DNA of 64,000 nt from Sphingobacteriales bacterium (GCA_004144185.1 SEFP01000003.1:186001-250000); one strand, 5' to 3'. Positions 44,113 to 53,535 are shown, counted from the first letter of the stretch. The notes: generated from the letters alone by a model not told the origin. Program-made: numbers and translations.

Positions 44113-44889
44113 CTACCGGATATAATACTCGCCCAGCGAAACGGTGAAGTTGGCATTCCGGTTCAGGTCTTTCATCGTCACAAACGATTTCAACGCGCCG
44201 TCTTCGTAAAAATGACCTTCAACCAGTACTCCACCGGTTTTCTGTGCTACCCGCAACTGCGGTGCAAATGGTGACCGCAATCCGGTCGGCGACATATTGG
44301 CGTTCAGGTCGAATGTAACCCACATCGTACTCGAGGCACCGCGGGGTTCGTCGATACAAATACACTCTTCGCAACGCAGGGTCAGGATTACCTTCTTTTT
44401 GCCGGTTTTGCGGCATTTCCAGTTTTCTTCGGTTGCTTTCAAGGTAGTTCCCGTGGTGCCCTGCACATAGGTAGTCCCGTCAAATTCCATTGCCAGTCCA
44501 CACTTGCGGGAAGGCGTCAGCAGCAAAACGGTTTTGTTGTCGAAGTCATAAACGGCCATGGCAGCATCGGGCTTCCGGGCATTGGGAGCCGGGCTATGGT
44601 CGCCGGCACAGGTGGCCATCCAGGATTGCGATACATTGATGTAGTACCGCATTTCATTCGATTGTTTAAATCCGTTGCGGTAATACTGGATGCCGCTCAA
44701 GGTCAGCGCCAGAGGAAATCGGTATTCCGGCTCGTAGTTTACTTCTGTAAGGGGTTGTGCCGACATGGCGCTAGCCATACGTACCGGCAGCCCGTTACGG
44801 GTAGACAGCTGGTAGGCAGGTGCGGCAGGCTGCGCCAGAACAGATCCGGCAGGAGCAATACAGAAAACAGCAACAATCCAAAATTTCAC
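44113..44889 (-). CDS. Exported protein of unknown function
   Basis: A 258-residue protein starting at a GTG (44889). The signal peptide about 1-19 ends VLAQ. The mature part is beta-rich with several Cys (WMATCAGD, SRKCGL, NWKCRK, LRCEECICIDEP), suggesting disulfides. The middle (MAVYDFDNKTVLLLTPSRKC) resembles DUF4412-type domains in Bacteroidota, but only faintly. The promoter-like TAATTTTG lies 46 bases upstream. No function proposed. Confidence 0.65.
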   Translation of the reverse strand: MKFWIVAVFCIAPAGSVLAQPAAPAYQLSTRNGLPVRMASAMSAQPLTEVNYEPEYRFPLALTLSGIQYYRNGFKQSNEMRYYINVSQSWMATCAGDHSPAPNARKPDAAMAVYDFDNKTVLLLTPSRKCGLAMEFDGTTYVQGTTGTTLKATEENWKCRKTGKKKVILTLRCEECICIDEPRGASSTMWVTFDLNANMSPTGLRSPFAPQLRVAQKTGGVLVEGHFYEDGALKSFVTMKDLNRNANFTVSLGEYYIR

Positions 44890-44934
44890 AGGGGTCAGAG
44901 TAGTTATGTCGCTATAGAGGCGGGTTTATGCTTT

Positions 44935-44942
44935 CAAAATTA
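44935..44942 (-). promoter_or_regulatory. -7 promoter box for gene 44113-44889
   Basis: The minus strand reads TAATTTTG, a perfect TAnnTTTG match, 46 bases ahead of the GTG start. Confidence 0.4.
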
Positions 44943-45090
44943 ACCGTTTACACCATCGGTTTGGATGCTCCATACGCCTTTGGCATCCTATTTAACAACA
45001 ATTTCTGCCGGATCGAATGAGGCTGTTAAATCTAATTGGTTTAACCTTGATTAAACGTTTTTAACCCAACCCATTGAATTCTTTGTTTTG

Positions 45091-46452
45091 ATGCGTTCCT
45101 TTCTACTGTTTTGGCGCTCGTTTCCGGTTCGGGCCGGATTCTGGATGCTGCTATTGCTGGGCGCCCTTTGTTACGCATTCATTTTTACCGCTTCAACCGG
45201 AAGCGCTTCAGAAGCCGGCGTCACCAATACGGTATTGCCTCTGGCGCAACTCCTGCTTCAACTGGGATGTATGGTTGCGCTGGCGGCTCTGGGCCTGGGA
45301 CTGCTTTCAACGTTACTGGCCTGGGTATGGCAGCACCGTACCGCTTCCAAAGGCACGACGACCCTTTCGCTGCAACCCACAACCGATCAGCAGCAACCCT
45401 TTGAGGTCCGGTATTCCGGAACCGCGATTCCGTTCTGGGGCAACCGGCAGGTGCAGCTTCTTTTTGAAAACGGAGAAGCTACCCCATTGGTGCCCATGCA
45501 GGTTCAACGTCTGTTTTCAGTTTCGGATCGCCGGCAAACTGCTACCGGAATCCTGCACCTACAACATGTACAGGTGTATCAGCTCCGGGCAGTGCGGTAT
45601 TGGTTTAAAGATGTGTTTGGATTGCTGGCTCTGCATACGGATGTGCCGGCTACGGCCGTTGCGTTCCGGAATCCGGAAGAAATGAGCGGTATGAACCTGG
45701 TGCGTCCACCCCGGCAGGCTGTAGAGATGACCCGGCGTACGGATGTGTTACAACGGATAGAAGGCGATTTGTACAATTCCCGGCTGTTCAGCACCGGCGA
45801 TGATATGCGCCGGATTTTATGGCCCGTATATGCCCGCACCGGCGAACTCATGGTGCGCATTCCGGAAATCTTCGAACCTTACGCATCGGTGCTGACGGTA
45901 TTTGCCGCCTTTGGTGCCCGGCTTCCGGTCGGCTTTTCAGCGGAGGGCGCTGCATCCGGTCAGGCACTTGATTTTTATAAAAATGCGGTCTGGACGCTGT
46001 ATCAGAACCTGCGTCAGAACGGTTCGGACGTCCGGTTGAAGCTGGCTCAAAGCCAGCCGTATCCGGAAGACAGCGATCCGGCTGCAATCCTTCGGTACCA
46101 GTTGAGTGCCAGCCATTGGCAACCCGAAGAAGAATCTCCGGAATCCAAAACCGGACTGCTTCTCGTTTCGTCACTGGTTCCGGAACCCTGGCTTCAAAAC
46201 TGGCTGGATCGTTTTTCCGGCATGCAGCAGGTGGTGCTGGTGCAGCTGAGTGCTGCGTTTGATGAACCCCGCAGACGTTCGGTGCTGTCCAGACTGCTGT
46301 TTCGCCTCCCGCAGGGTAAAGCACAACGCGAAGCCCGGCTCAGCACCCGTCTTTTCAAGCAGCAGCTACAGGCCCGCGAAGCGAGCCTGCTGTCCATGCT
46401 TCAGCGCCACGATGCGCTGGCAGGAACCTTTCCGGTATCGGAAGGCCTGTAG
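45091..46452 (+). CDS. DUF58-domain membrane protein
   Basis: About 453 residues from the ATG at 45091. Two N-terminal transmembrane helices (about 12-32 and 48-75) are followed by a beta region and the DUF58 signature YNSRLFSTGDDMRRILWPVY (normally YxxGDDxRxIxW) ahead of ARTGELMVR. DUF58 proteins usually partner a MoxR-type AAA+ ATPase and VWA proteins in envelope or stress functions; none is nearby here. The C-terminal 150 residues are unrecognised. Downstream lie Kbp-like and DUF937 genes on the same strand. Confidence 0.8.
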   Translation: MRSFLLFWRSFPVRAGFWMLLLLGALCYAFIFTASTGSASEAGVTNTVLPLAQLLLQLGCMVALAALGLGLLSTLLAWVWQHRTASKGTTTLSLQPTTDQQQPFEVRYSGTAIPFWGNRQVQLLFENGEATPLVPMQVQRLFSVSDRRQTATGILHLQHVQVYQLRAVRYWFKDVFGLLALHTDVPATAVAFRNPEEMSGMNLVRPPRQAVEMTRRTDVLQRIEGDLYNSRLFSTGDDMRRILWPVYARTGELMVRIPEIFEPYASVLTVFAAFGARLPVGFSAEGAASGQALDFYKNAVWTLYQNLRQNGSDVRLKLAQSQPYPEDSDPAAILRYQLSASHWQPEEESPESKTGLLLVSSLVPEPWLQNWLDRFSGMQQVVLVQLSAAFDEPRRRSVLSRLLFRLPQGKAQREARLSTRLFKQQLQAREASLLSMLQRHDALAGTFPVSEGL

Positions 46453-46521
46453 GGATGGAATGAATTTGGTAGACGCATCCCCTTTAAACCTCTTTTCTCT
46501 CTACCTCCAAAACACACGACC

Positions 46522-47031
46522 ATGGGACTGTTCTCATTCATTAAAGAAGCGGGCAAGAAAATCTTTCATTCGGGCGATGACGCCCGCAAGGAAAATCCGG
46601 CAATCACCGACGATGCCATCCGCCAGCAGCAGGTAGCCGCGCTCCGGGCACACGTGCAAAATCTGGGACTGAACATCAAGAATCTGGATGTGCGCTTTGA
46701 CGCTGCTGATGGTGAAGTAGTGCTGAGCGGCGAAGCCCGCTCAATGGCCGACTATGAAAAGGCAGCGCTGATGGCAGGTAACGTATCCGGCATTTTCAAA
46801 GTAGACAATCAGATGACGATTGCAGCTTCGACCACGCCTCAACAGGCTCCGGAAACACAGAGCGATACCTACGAAGTGAAGAAAGGCGATACGCTCTGGG
46901 CGATTGCAGACAAATACTACGGCAACGGCGCTCAGTATAAAGCTATTGTAGAGGCTAACCAGCCGATGATCAAAGACGAAAATGAAATCTATCCGGGTCA
47001 GACCCTGCGGATTCCTAAACTGAACGCTTAA
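46522..47031 (+). CDS. kbp: BON-LysM protein (Kbp/YgaU-like)
   Basis: A 169-residue protein: MGLFSFIKEAGKKIF start, a BON domain (about 40-100, ADGEVVLSGEARSMADYEKA), a short linker and a LysM domain (about 115-167: YEVKKGDTLWAIADKYYGNG and beyond, ending YPGQTLRIP). The order and start match E. coli Kbp (YgaU), a cytoplasmic potassium-binding protein. No signal peptide, consistent with that. It precedes the DUF937 gene by 23 bases, so the two likely form an operon. Confidence 0.88.
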   Translation: MGLFSFIKEAGKKIFHSGDDARKENPAITDDAIRQQQVAALRAHVQNLGLNIKNLDVRFDAADGEVVLSGEARSMADYEKAALMAGNVSGIFKVDNQMTIAASTTPQQAPETQSDTYEVKKGDTLWAIADKYYGNGAQYKAIVEANQPMIKDENEIYPGQTLRIPKLNA

Positions 47032-47054
47032 TCTCTTTTAAATTACTCCTAACA

Positions 47055-47657
47055 ATGCTCGATCAGCTCAATACATTAGCACAGCAGGTAGTTCCACAAG
47101 CCCTTCCGTCCGGAACGGCGCCACAAGGCATCTCTTCTGACGTCATTACGCAGGAAGCGTCCAGCAGCCTTTTTTCCGGCATGCAGGATCTGTTGCAACA
47201 AGGCGGTCCGGGAGCTATCAAAAGCCTGTTTCAGGGAGCGGCCGCACAGGATGCTTCCAATCCGGAAGTGCAACAGGTATCCAACCATTTTGCTCAAAAC
47301 CTGAGCCTTAAAACCGGTATGGGGTCTTCGATCGCTAAAACCATTGCGATGGCGGTGATCCCAATGCTGCTGTCCAAACTGTTTCAGCGCACCAAAGACC
47401 CGGGCGATTCTTCCTTCAGCATTACCTCCATTCTCGGCTCTTTACTGGGCGGCGGCGCCTTGGGTGGTATGCTGGGTGGAAACAGCACCGGCGGCGGTGG
47501 CCTGGGCGGAATGCTCGGTGGATTGCTGGGTGGCAATGATGCTCCTGATGCTGCGGCTCCGGCTCAACCCAAGAAAACAGGTGGCCTGGGCGGCATGCTC
47601 GACCGGGATGGCGACGGCGATACCGATCTCAACGACCTGATGGCGATGTTCCGGTAA
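47055..47657 (+). CDS. DUF937-family protein with Gly-rich tail and Ca-binding-like loop
   Basis: A 200-residue protein. The N-terminal 110 residues are helical, like DUF937/YidB-type proteins (IAKTIAMAVIPMLLSKLFQR). A Gly/Leu/Met-rich stretch (about 125-165) follows, with repeats of GGLGGMLGG. The last 20 residues, DRDGDGDTDLNDLMAMF, look like an EF-hand or dockerin calcium loop. Function unknown. It is the second gene after kbp and ends in terminator 47681-47717. Confidence 0.8.
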   Translation: MLDQLNTLAQQVVPQALPSGTAPQGISSDVITQEASSSLFSGMQDLLQQGGPGAIKSLFQGAAAQDASNPEVQQVSNHFAQNLSLKTGMGSSIAKTIAMAVIPMLLSKLFQRTKDPGDSSFSITSILGSLLGGGALGGMLGGNSTGGGGLGGMLGGLLGGNDAPDAAAPAQPKKTGGLGGMLDRDGDGDTDLNDLMAMFR

Positions 47658-47680
47658 TACGGAATACGCTATTAGTTATC

Positions 47681-47717
47681 AAAACCGCTCACCGGCATAG
47701 GCTGGTGAGCGGTTTTT
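47681..47717. terminator. Bidirectional terminator after DUF937 gene
   Basis: A 13-bp stem (47681-47693 with 47704-47716) with flanking A and T runs, between convergent genes. Confidence 0.87.
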
Positions 47718-47794
47718 GTCTATTCCGGAATCAGTCCGGTCAATCGAAAGGTCACTTTAAAAAGCCGTACTTCTGCCCTCTTTTAAAAAGATAG

Positions 47795-48475
47795 TTATTT
47801 CCGGCTCCAGCGAAGGGCATACAGGAGCCATACATTAAAGTCAAAACTGGTGGAGCGGTCGGCCTGGCCGAAACCGGCTACATAGCTGGGACGCAGTTCT
47901 GACGTCGTCAGATTGGTGATCATAAACTTGCCCCGGATATTCCAGCCGGCAAAAATGTTTTTCAGAATCTCCAGACGCATTCCGCCGGTGAGTTCAATCC
48001 AGTGAAAGCCATAGGTTTTAGCCCCCTCCGTTCCACTCTGATACCCCCAGAGATCGTTGCCGGTCGTAAACTGCGCGGCGCCTCGATTTACAGCGGCAAA
48101 TCCATACCGCAGGCCAAACAGTCCGCCGTCCCAGTCTTGTGGCAGAAGCCGGCGCAAAATACCCCGATCCGCTCCAATCCGGATAAAAGCACCCGTACTC
48201 TGGTAACTCAGATCGGCGTAGTCAGCTTCGTAGCGGCCAAAACCCGCTTCTACAACACCGTAAATCTCCTTCCGGAACGCCCAGTCGGCCTGCACTTCAT
48301 AGCTGTATTGGTTGGGCGACAAGGCATGAATAAGGGGCCGGGCCATGTCAATTCCGATCCGGAGCTGGTGATCATAGGCAGCGGTATCGCGCACTTTGGC
48401 AGGCACCGATTGAGCCCATGCGGATCCGGATGCAAAAAGAAGCAACGCACTAACGGCGCAGGTAAATCTGTACAT
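47795..48475 (-). CDS. DUF6048 outer-membrane protein
   Basis: A 226-residue protein. Signal peptide about 1-21 (ending AWAQ). It then has eight or so amphipathic beta strands with aromatic girdles (QLRIGIDMARPLIHAL, GLFGLRYGFAAV, DFNVWLLYALRW), as in a small outer-membrane barrel of the Bacteroidota DUF6048 family. Its start overlaps the end of the DUF6452 lipoprotein gene by 26 bases, so the two are coupled. In Bacteroidota these families commonly occur together. Confidence 0.78.
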   Translation of the reverse strand: MYRFTCAVSALLLFASGSAWAQSVPAKVRDTAAYDHQLRIGIDMARPLIHALSPNQYSYEVQADWAFRKEIYGVVEAGFGRYEADYADLSYQSTGAFIRIGADRGILRRLLPQDWDGGLFGLRYGFAAVNRGAAQFTTGNDLWGYQSGTEGAKTYGFHWIELTGGMRLEILKNIFAGWNIRGKFMITNLTTSELRPSYVAGFGQADRSTSFDFNVWLLYALRWSRK

Positions 48476-48941
48476 GGGCCGGGCTGTTTATGTTATTGTC
48501 GACTACAGGATTGCGGATGTAAATCGAATCGATGAACCGGTTGCCGGCGGTGGCGGCAGTCAGGGTAAAGTTGGTGCTATATCCGCAGGCATCCGAGATA
48601 AACCGAAGCTGGCGCGTATACCCGAACGTAAGCGTATCAGCTATCGTAGCGTTGGAATCAGGCAACAGTGCATATCGACAGCCGTCGGCCTGCGGCGACA
48701 GAAACAACTGCACATCCACAGCCGGACTGGTATACCGCAACGCCCCGGTGCCGGCGATCGGACTCAGGATAGGCGACCGCAAGGCCGAGTCCCGGATCGT
48801 GGTATCTACCCGCTGGCTAAAATGAATGCGCAGGGCCGCGTTTTTAGGCTCCAAGCAGGGCGAACGCTGGCTTTCCTTCTGGCAGGCCGCCAGACATAAG
48901 GCCATGCCGCCCCACCCGATCAGATTCCGGAAGCGATGCAT
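48450..48941 (-). CDS. DUF6452 lipoprotein
   Basis: A 163-residue protein with a lipoprotein signal: GMALCLAAC, Cys at about residue 20. The mature part has a DUF6452-like arrangement: a Cys (SPCLEPKNAALRIHF) and ALRIHFSQRVDTTI, then LTFGYTRQLRFISDACGYS. Function unknown; probably works with the DUF6048 barrel next to it. Its ATG overlaps the pheT stop by one base, so it is translationally coupled to pheT. Confidence 0.78.
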   Translation of the reverse strand: MHRFRNLIGWGGMALCLAACQKESQRSPCLEPKNAALRIHFSQRVDTTIRDSALRSPILSPIAGTGALRYTSPAVDVQLFLSPQADGCRYALLPDSNATIADTLTFGYTRQLRFISDACGYSTNFTLTAATAGNRFIDSIYIRNPVVDNNINSPAHVQIYLRR

Positions 48942-51340
48942 CAGAGCCGGATGGTTGCGCCCAGCGCATTTTGATAGCCTGCAATCAGGTTTTGCATCCA
49001 GCCATCGATTTCCGCATCAGTAGGCGTCTGCTCCAGCGGCTGAAACCGGTAGCGGATCGCCAGCGATTTTTTACCTTCCCCAAGCTTCTCATTCTGGAAC
49101 ACGTCAAACAACTGAAACCGCTGCAAGGTCGCCGGGGCTTCCTGACGGGTCACACGCGCCAGCGCTTCATAGGATAATGCAGCATCCACCACCAGTGCCA
49201 GATCGCGCTCTACAAACGGCAACTTAGGTAGTTCACGGAAGCGTACGTTGGAAGCCGTAGCGGCTCCCGTCAGCAGCGCCCATTGAATCCCGGCAAACAA
49301 AACGGGGTCTTTAATTCCAAAGGCAGCAGTTGTCTGCGTTAAAACCAACTCTACACGGGCCAGTTCCGTTTCACCATTCCGGAATACCACCGCACCGTTT
49401 TCGGTATGGCTTTCGGTGGCGACGCCAAAGGCCGTCAATATGTTTTCCACGATGCCTTTCAGCCAGTAGACGTCCGGTTTAAGGGTTTCTTTTTTCCAGT
49501 TGGTCAGGGTCATGGAACCGCACACCCACAATGCCAGCTGCGGCGTTTCGATATACTCATTGGCACCCTCGCCTTTGTGGTACACCGTACCCAGTTCGAA
49601 CAGCGCCATACCGGGCACCTTCCGATTCAGGTTGTACTCGAGCACCACCAGTCCGCTTTGCAGCATCGAAGGCCGAAGCGCATCCAGTTCGCTCGACAGT
49701 GCATTGCACATCGTAATGAGCCGGGGCTCCTGTGGAAACCAGCGACTGTTGATAATACTGTTGGTCAGGATTTCATAGAAACCCATACCGCCCAGCAACC
49801 GGGCGGCCTTTTCTTTCAGTGCGCGGTCGTTGGGACGTGCCGCCAGGCGGGGCAAACGCAGGTGCTCCGGAAGGGTAATCTCGTCCAGGCCGTCGATGCG
49901 GACGATTTCTTCGACCAGATCGGCCGGCAGCGAAATGTCTGTCTTGTAGGTTGGAACGGATATTGAGAAAGACGTTCCGGATGCATCTGCTTCAATTCCG
50001 AAACCCAGTGCCTGCAAGATGCCTTCAATGGCTTCCGCAGCATAATTCTTACCGCTCAATTGCTGCACCTGGGCAACCGAAAGGGAAATCGTTTTCTGCG
50101 TCGGCGTTTGCGTAACCACATCCGTTTTTCCGGAAGCCGTGGCACCACTTACCGCCTGCAACAACGTCAGCGCACGGGACAGGACAAACGGAGTGTCGTC
50201 AAAATCCACACCCTTTTCGAAATGCGTGGCCGCATCCGAGCGCAATCCATAACGAAGCGAGGTATTCCGGACCGTCGACGGGCTAAACACGGCGCATTCC
50301 AGCACTACGGAGGTTGTCTGGTCTGATACGCCGCTGTCTTTGCCACCCATCACCCCGGCCAGCGCTACGGGCTTTTCGGCATCACAGATCAACAGATCGT
50401 TGAGGTGTAGCGTTCGCTCGTTGCCATCGAGTGTTACAAAGCGCTCACCAGACTGGGCCATCCGGATGCGGATGTCAGTTCCGGAAAGTTTAGCGGCATC
50501 AAACGCATGCAACGGATGACCGGTTTCGTGCAGTACATAGTTAGTCACGTCCACCACATTGTTGATGCTGCGTACGCCGATCGTTTGCAGCCGGTCGCGC
50601 AACCAGTCGGGCGATTCGGTTACCTGGACGTTCGTCAGCGTCAGGGCCGCATAGCGAAAACATTGTTCCGGCGCTTCGTTGATGACGGCAACGGTATTTT
50701 CAGCTTCCGGAAGCGTGGCTGTCTGAGGCAGCCGCACCGTCCATTTACGGCCGGTGTGGTATGACTGGTAGGCGCAGATGTCACGCGCCGTACCCATATG
50801 GCTGGCAGCGTCGGAACGATTGGGCGTCAGGCCCACAAAAATGGCGGTATCAACGGTTGTTTTCGGGAACGCATCGGCAGCAGGCAGACCCGCCGGCAAT
50901 GAGGCATCCAGCAACAACAGTCCGGAGGCATCATCGCTGATCCCCAGTTCGGCAGCCGAGCACAGCATGCCTTCACTCACTTCACCACGCAGTTTGGATT
51001 TCTTAATGGTAAGCGGAGCGCCTTCCTTAGGGGTAATCACGGCACCGGGCAACGCGACAATCACCGTTGCGCCTTCGTGCACATTGGGTGCCCCACAGAC
51101 AATCTGGCTCATGGTCCCGTTCCCGGTATCAACAGTGGTCAGCTTTAGCCGTTCAGCATTGGGATGCTGAATACAGGTCTGCACCTTGCCCACTACAAAG
51201 TGGGTAAGTCCGGAAAAATCGGTACCGCTTGTTTCAGTCCCTTCGACTTCCAGCCCGATCCGGGTGAGAATGGTGCTTAATTCCGGCAGCGCAATCGGCT
51301 CCGGCAAATACTCCATCAACCAGTTATAAGAAAGTGTCAT
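48941..51340 (-). CDS. pheT: Phenylalanyl-tRNA synthetase beta subunit
   Basis: About 799 residues from the ATG at 51340 (MTLSYNWLMEYLPEP); an upstream start adds 50 residues and was rejected. Domains: tRNA-binding EMAP-like domain (about 42-150), the B3/B4 editing region, B5, a class-II-like core, and C-terminal FDX-ACB (FRELPKLPFVERDLALVVD). It pairs with PheS, which is not in this window. Gene order pheT-DUF6452-DUF6048 with 1- and 26-base overlaps. Confidence 0.94.
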   Translation of the reverse strand: MTLSYNWLMEYLPEPIALPELSTILTRIGLEVEGTETSGTDFSGLTHFVVGKVQTCIQHPNAERLKLTTVDTGNGTMSQIVCGAPNVHEGATVIVALPGAVITPKEGAPLTIKKSKLRGEVSEGMLCSAAELGISDDASGLLLLDASLPAGLPAADAFPKTTVDTAIFVGLTPNRSDAASHMGTARDICAYQSYHTGRKWTVRLPQTATLPEAENTVAVINEAPEQCFRYAALTLTNVQVTESPDWLRDRLQTIGVRSINNVVDVTNYVLHETGHPLHAFDAAKLSGTDIRIRMAQSGERFVTLDGNERTLHLNDLLICDAEKPVALAGVMGGKDSGVSDQTTSVVLECAVFSPSTVRNTSLRYGLRSDAATHFEKGVDFDDTPFVLSRALTLLQAVSGATASGKTDVVTQTPTQKTISLSVAQVQQLSGKNYAAEAIEGILQALGFGIEADASGTSFSISVPTYKTDISLPADLVEEIVRIDGLDEITLPEHLRLPRLAARPNDRALKEKAARLLGGMGFYEILTNSIINSRWFPQEPRLITMCNALSSELDALRPSMLQSGLVVLEYNLNRKVPGMALFELGTVYHKGEGANEYIETPQLALWVCGSMTLTNWKKETLKPDVYWLKGIVENILTAFGVATESHTENGAVVFRNGETELARVELVLTQTTAAFGIKDPVLFAGIQWALLTGAATASNVRFRELPKLPFVERDLALVVDAALSYEALARVTRQEAPATLQRFQLFDVFQNEKLGEGKKSLAIRYRFQPLEQTPTDAEIDGWMQNLIAGYQNALGATIRL

Positions 51341-51380
51341 CTTCTTAAAAAATACCTCGAAAATCGTGTATGAAAAGCTG

Positions 51381-51388
51381 CGAAGATA
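51381..51388 (-). promoter_or_regulatory. Possible -7 box of pheT
   Basis: The minus strand reads TATCTTCG, one mismatch from TAnnTTTG, 41 bases before the pheT ATG. Confidence 0.35.
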
Positions 51389-51564
51389 CAGTGGGAACAC
51401 CGCCAGACCGGATAGGCAGCCATAACCTGTGAACCGGGGTTTTCGGGCGAACATCTCAAATGCTAAAAATTTGCTTTTCAGGAAGCGCAATAGATTGTTT
51501 TCAAAACATTATACATCTGAATAAAATTCTTTTTACGCGCCGGGAGGATTAGCTTTATTTTCGG

Positions 51565-51595
51565 TTGGATGGTGAGCCGGAATCCCCCAATTTTG
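51565..51595 (+). promoter_or_regulatory. Probable promoter of dnaB
   Basis: TTG (51565-51567) - 20 bases - CAATTTTG (51588-51595), one mismatch from TAnnTTTG. It lies 38 bases before the dnaB ATG and implies that the earlier open codons of that frame are untranslated. Confidence 0.45.
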
Positions 51596-51633
51596 CCGCC
51601 CCCTGTCCATCACCCTTTCGTTTCCCTCCCCTC

Positions 51634-53310
51634 ATGACTCCTAACCTTCGCAATAATCTGGGCGCTTCCCGCAGACCCAAGCCAGACTTAGGAAATTTGG
51701 TTTTTGGCCGGATTACCCCACAGGCCCGGGAACTGGAGGAAGCTGTTTTGGGGGCCGTCATGCTGGAGAAAGACCGGCTGGCACAGGTTCTGGAAATCAT
51801 TCAAAGTCCGGATTGCTTTTACGAAACGGCCCACCAGAAGATCTATGCGTCAATCCGGCGGCTTTTCGATACGAGCATGCCGGTGGATCTGCTAACGGTT
51901 ACGGAAGATCTGCGCAAAACGGGCGATCTGGAGTTGGTTGGCGGTGCCTATGCACTTACCAAACTCACGATGAACGTAGTGTCTTCGGCACACGTAGAAG
52001 CCCACGCCCGGATCGTGATGGAGAAGTACGTTATGCGCGAACTGATCCGGATTTCCGGAGATATTATCGGTGATGCCTACAACGAAGGCTCAGATGTTTT
52101 TGATCTGCTCGATAAGGCTGAAAGCAACCTCTACGAGATCACCGACAAGCACCTTCGCAAAAACTTTAAAAGCCTTTCGGATGTACTGGTCGAGACCGTT
52201 GCCGAAATTGAAAAAGCAAAGAATAACCAATCGGATGTAACCGGTGTTCCTACCGGATTTACAGCCCTCGACCGGCTCACGGCGGGCTGGCAAAAAAATG
52301 CATTGATCATCGTGGCAGCCCGTCCGGCGGTGGGTAAAACCGCCTTCTGTCTGAACCTGGCGATGAACGCCGCCATGCACGCTGAAAAGCCGTATCCGGT
52401 AGCCTTTTTCTCGTTGGAGATGGGTGCGGGCGAACTGGTAAAACGGATGCTGGCTGCACAAACGGAGGTGAACATGGATGCCATCACCAAAGGCCGGATG
52501 CAGGAGCATGAGTTTGTGCAGATGACCCAGCGGATGAACCGGCTGTCGTCTGCGCCCATATTTCTCGATGATCAGGCAGCACTGAATATTTTCGAGCTGC
52601 GGGCAAAAGCCCGTCGGTTGAAGCAGCGGCACGACATCCAGATGATTGTAATTGACTACCTCCAGCTGATGCAGGCCGATATCAACAAAGGCGGCAACCG
52701 CGAACAGGAGATTTCTAAAATCTCACGCGATCTGAAGTCCTTGGCGAAGGAACTGGAAATTCCGATCATCGCCCTTTCGCAGTTGAACCGGAGTGTGGAA
52801 AGCCGCAAAGAAAGCAAAGTGCCTCAGCTGTCGGATCTCCGGGAATCGGGAGCGATCGAGCAGGATGCCGATATGGTCATGTTCCTGTACCGTCCGGAAT
52901 ACTATGGCATCAACAACGACGAAATGGGCCAGTCGATCGAAGGCGAAACCCATATTCACATTGCCAAAAACCGGAGTGGTCAGACCGATACCGTAAAGCT
53001 GCGATTCATTAAAGAATACCAGAAGTTCGTAGACCTGGACGATGGAACCGGATTTTATGCCGGTGGAATGCCGGGCGGCGGTAGCAATCCGTTTGCCGGT
53101 ATGCGCGGTGCTCCTGCTGATGACAGTGGGTTTGAAGGCTCCAAGCTGTATATCCAGCCCGGCGCACAGACCTTTAAGTCGAAAGCCAACGATTTTAATT
53201 ACGACGATGAAGACGAAGGTTTTGGCGGTGGACGAATGCCGGGTGCTCCGTTTGGTGGCTTCCGTCCGCAGCGCCCCGGTGCAGACGAGCCGGATGATGC
53301 TCCGTTCTAG
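51634..53310 (+). CDS. dnaB: Replicative DNA helicase DnaB
   Basis: About 558 residues from the ATG at 51634; the frame is open for 23 earlier codons, but a promoter lies there. N-terminal DnaB domain (about 28-130), then the RecA-type core with Walker A AARPAVGKTAF near residue 230 and Walker B VIDYLQLMQAD. The conserved LNRSVESR and DLRESGAIEQDADMV follow. A Gly/Met-rich, acidic C-terminal tail of about 80 residues is longer than in E. coli. This hexameric helicase opens the replication fork. No TTCCGGAA octamer occurs within the gene. Confidence 0.96.
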   Translation: MTPNLRNNLGASRRPKPDLGNLVFGRITPQARELEEAVLGAVMLEKDRLAQVLEIIQSPDCFYETAHQKIYASIRRLFDTSMPVDLLTVTEDLRKTGDLELVGGAYALTKLTMNVVSSAHVEAHARIVMEKYVMRELIRISGDIIGDAYNEGSDVFDLLDKAESNLYEITDKHLRKNFKSLSDVLVETVAEIEKAKNNQSDVTGVPTGFTALDRLTAGWQKNALIIVAARPAVGKTAFCLNLAMNAAMHAEKPYPVAFFSLEMGAGELVKRMLAAQTEVNMDAITKGRMQEHEFVQMTQRMNRLSSAPIFLDDQAALNIFELRAKARRLKQRHDIQMIVIDYLQLMQADINKGGNREQEISKISRDLKSLAKELEIPIIALSQLNRSVESRKESKVPQLSDLRESGAIEQDADMVMFLYRPEYYGINNDEMGQSIEGETHIHIAKNRSGQTDTVKLRFIKEYQKFVDLDDGTGFYAGGMPGGGSNPFAGMRGAPADDSGFEGSKLYIQPGAQTFKSKANDFNYDDEDEGFGGGRMPGAPFGGFRPQRPGADEPDDAPF

Positions 53311-53504
53311 ACTGTTGAGTCAATAGTCTTCCCCAATACTCCAAAAGGTACATATCAGGCTTTGGTTCTGTGGTCGTTTTCGCAAGTGGTCTATCCAGGC
53401 GCTTTTGGGTAACCCCAGATTCCGGAAGACCTCACAGTTTGGGCATAAAACTGCTGGATTGGCTGGTATTTGCAGTGTGCTCACCAATCCTGCTTCCGGA
53501 AACC

Positions 53505-53512
53505 TAATTTTG
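53505..53512 (+). promoter_or_regulatory. -7 promoter box of the cysteine desulfurase gene
   Basis: TAATTTTG, a perfect TAnnTTTG match, 23 bases before the ATG at 53536. A TTCCGGAA octamer lies directly upstream. No -33 TTG at the usual distance. Confidence 0.45.
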
Positions 53513-53535
53513 TACCCTTATTTGTTTTTTCTGCG

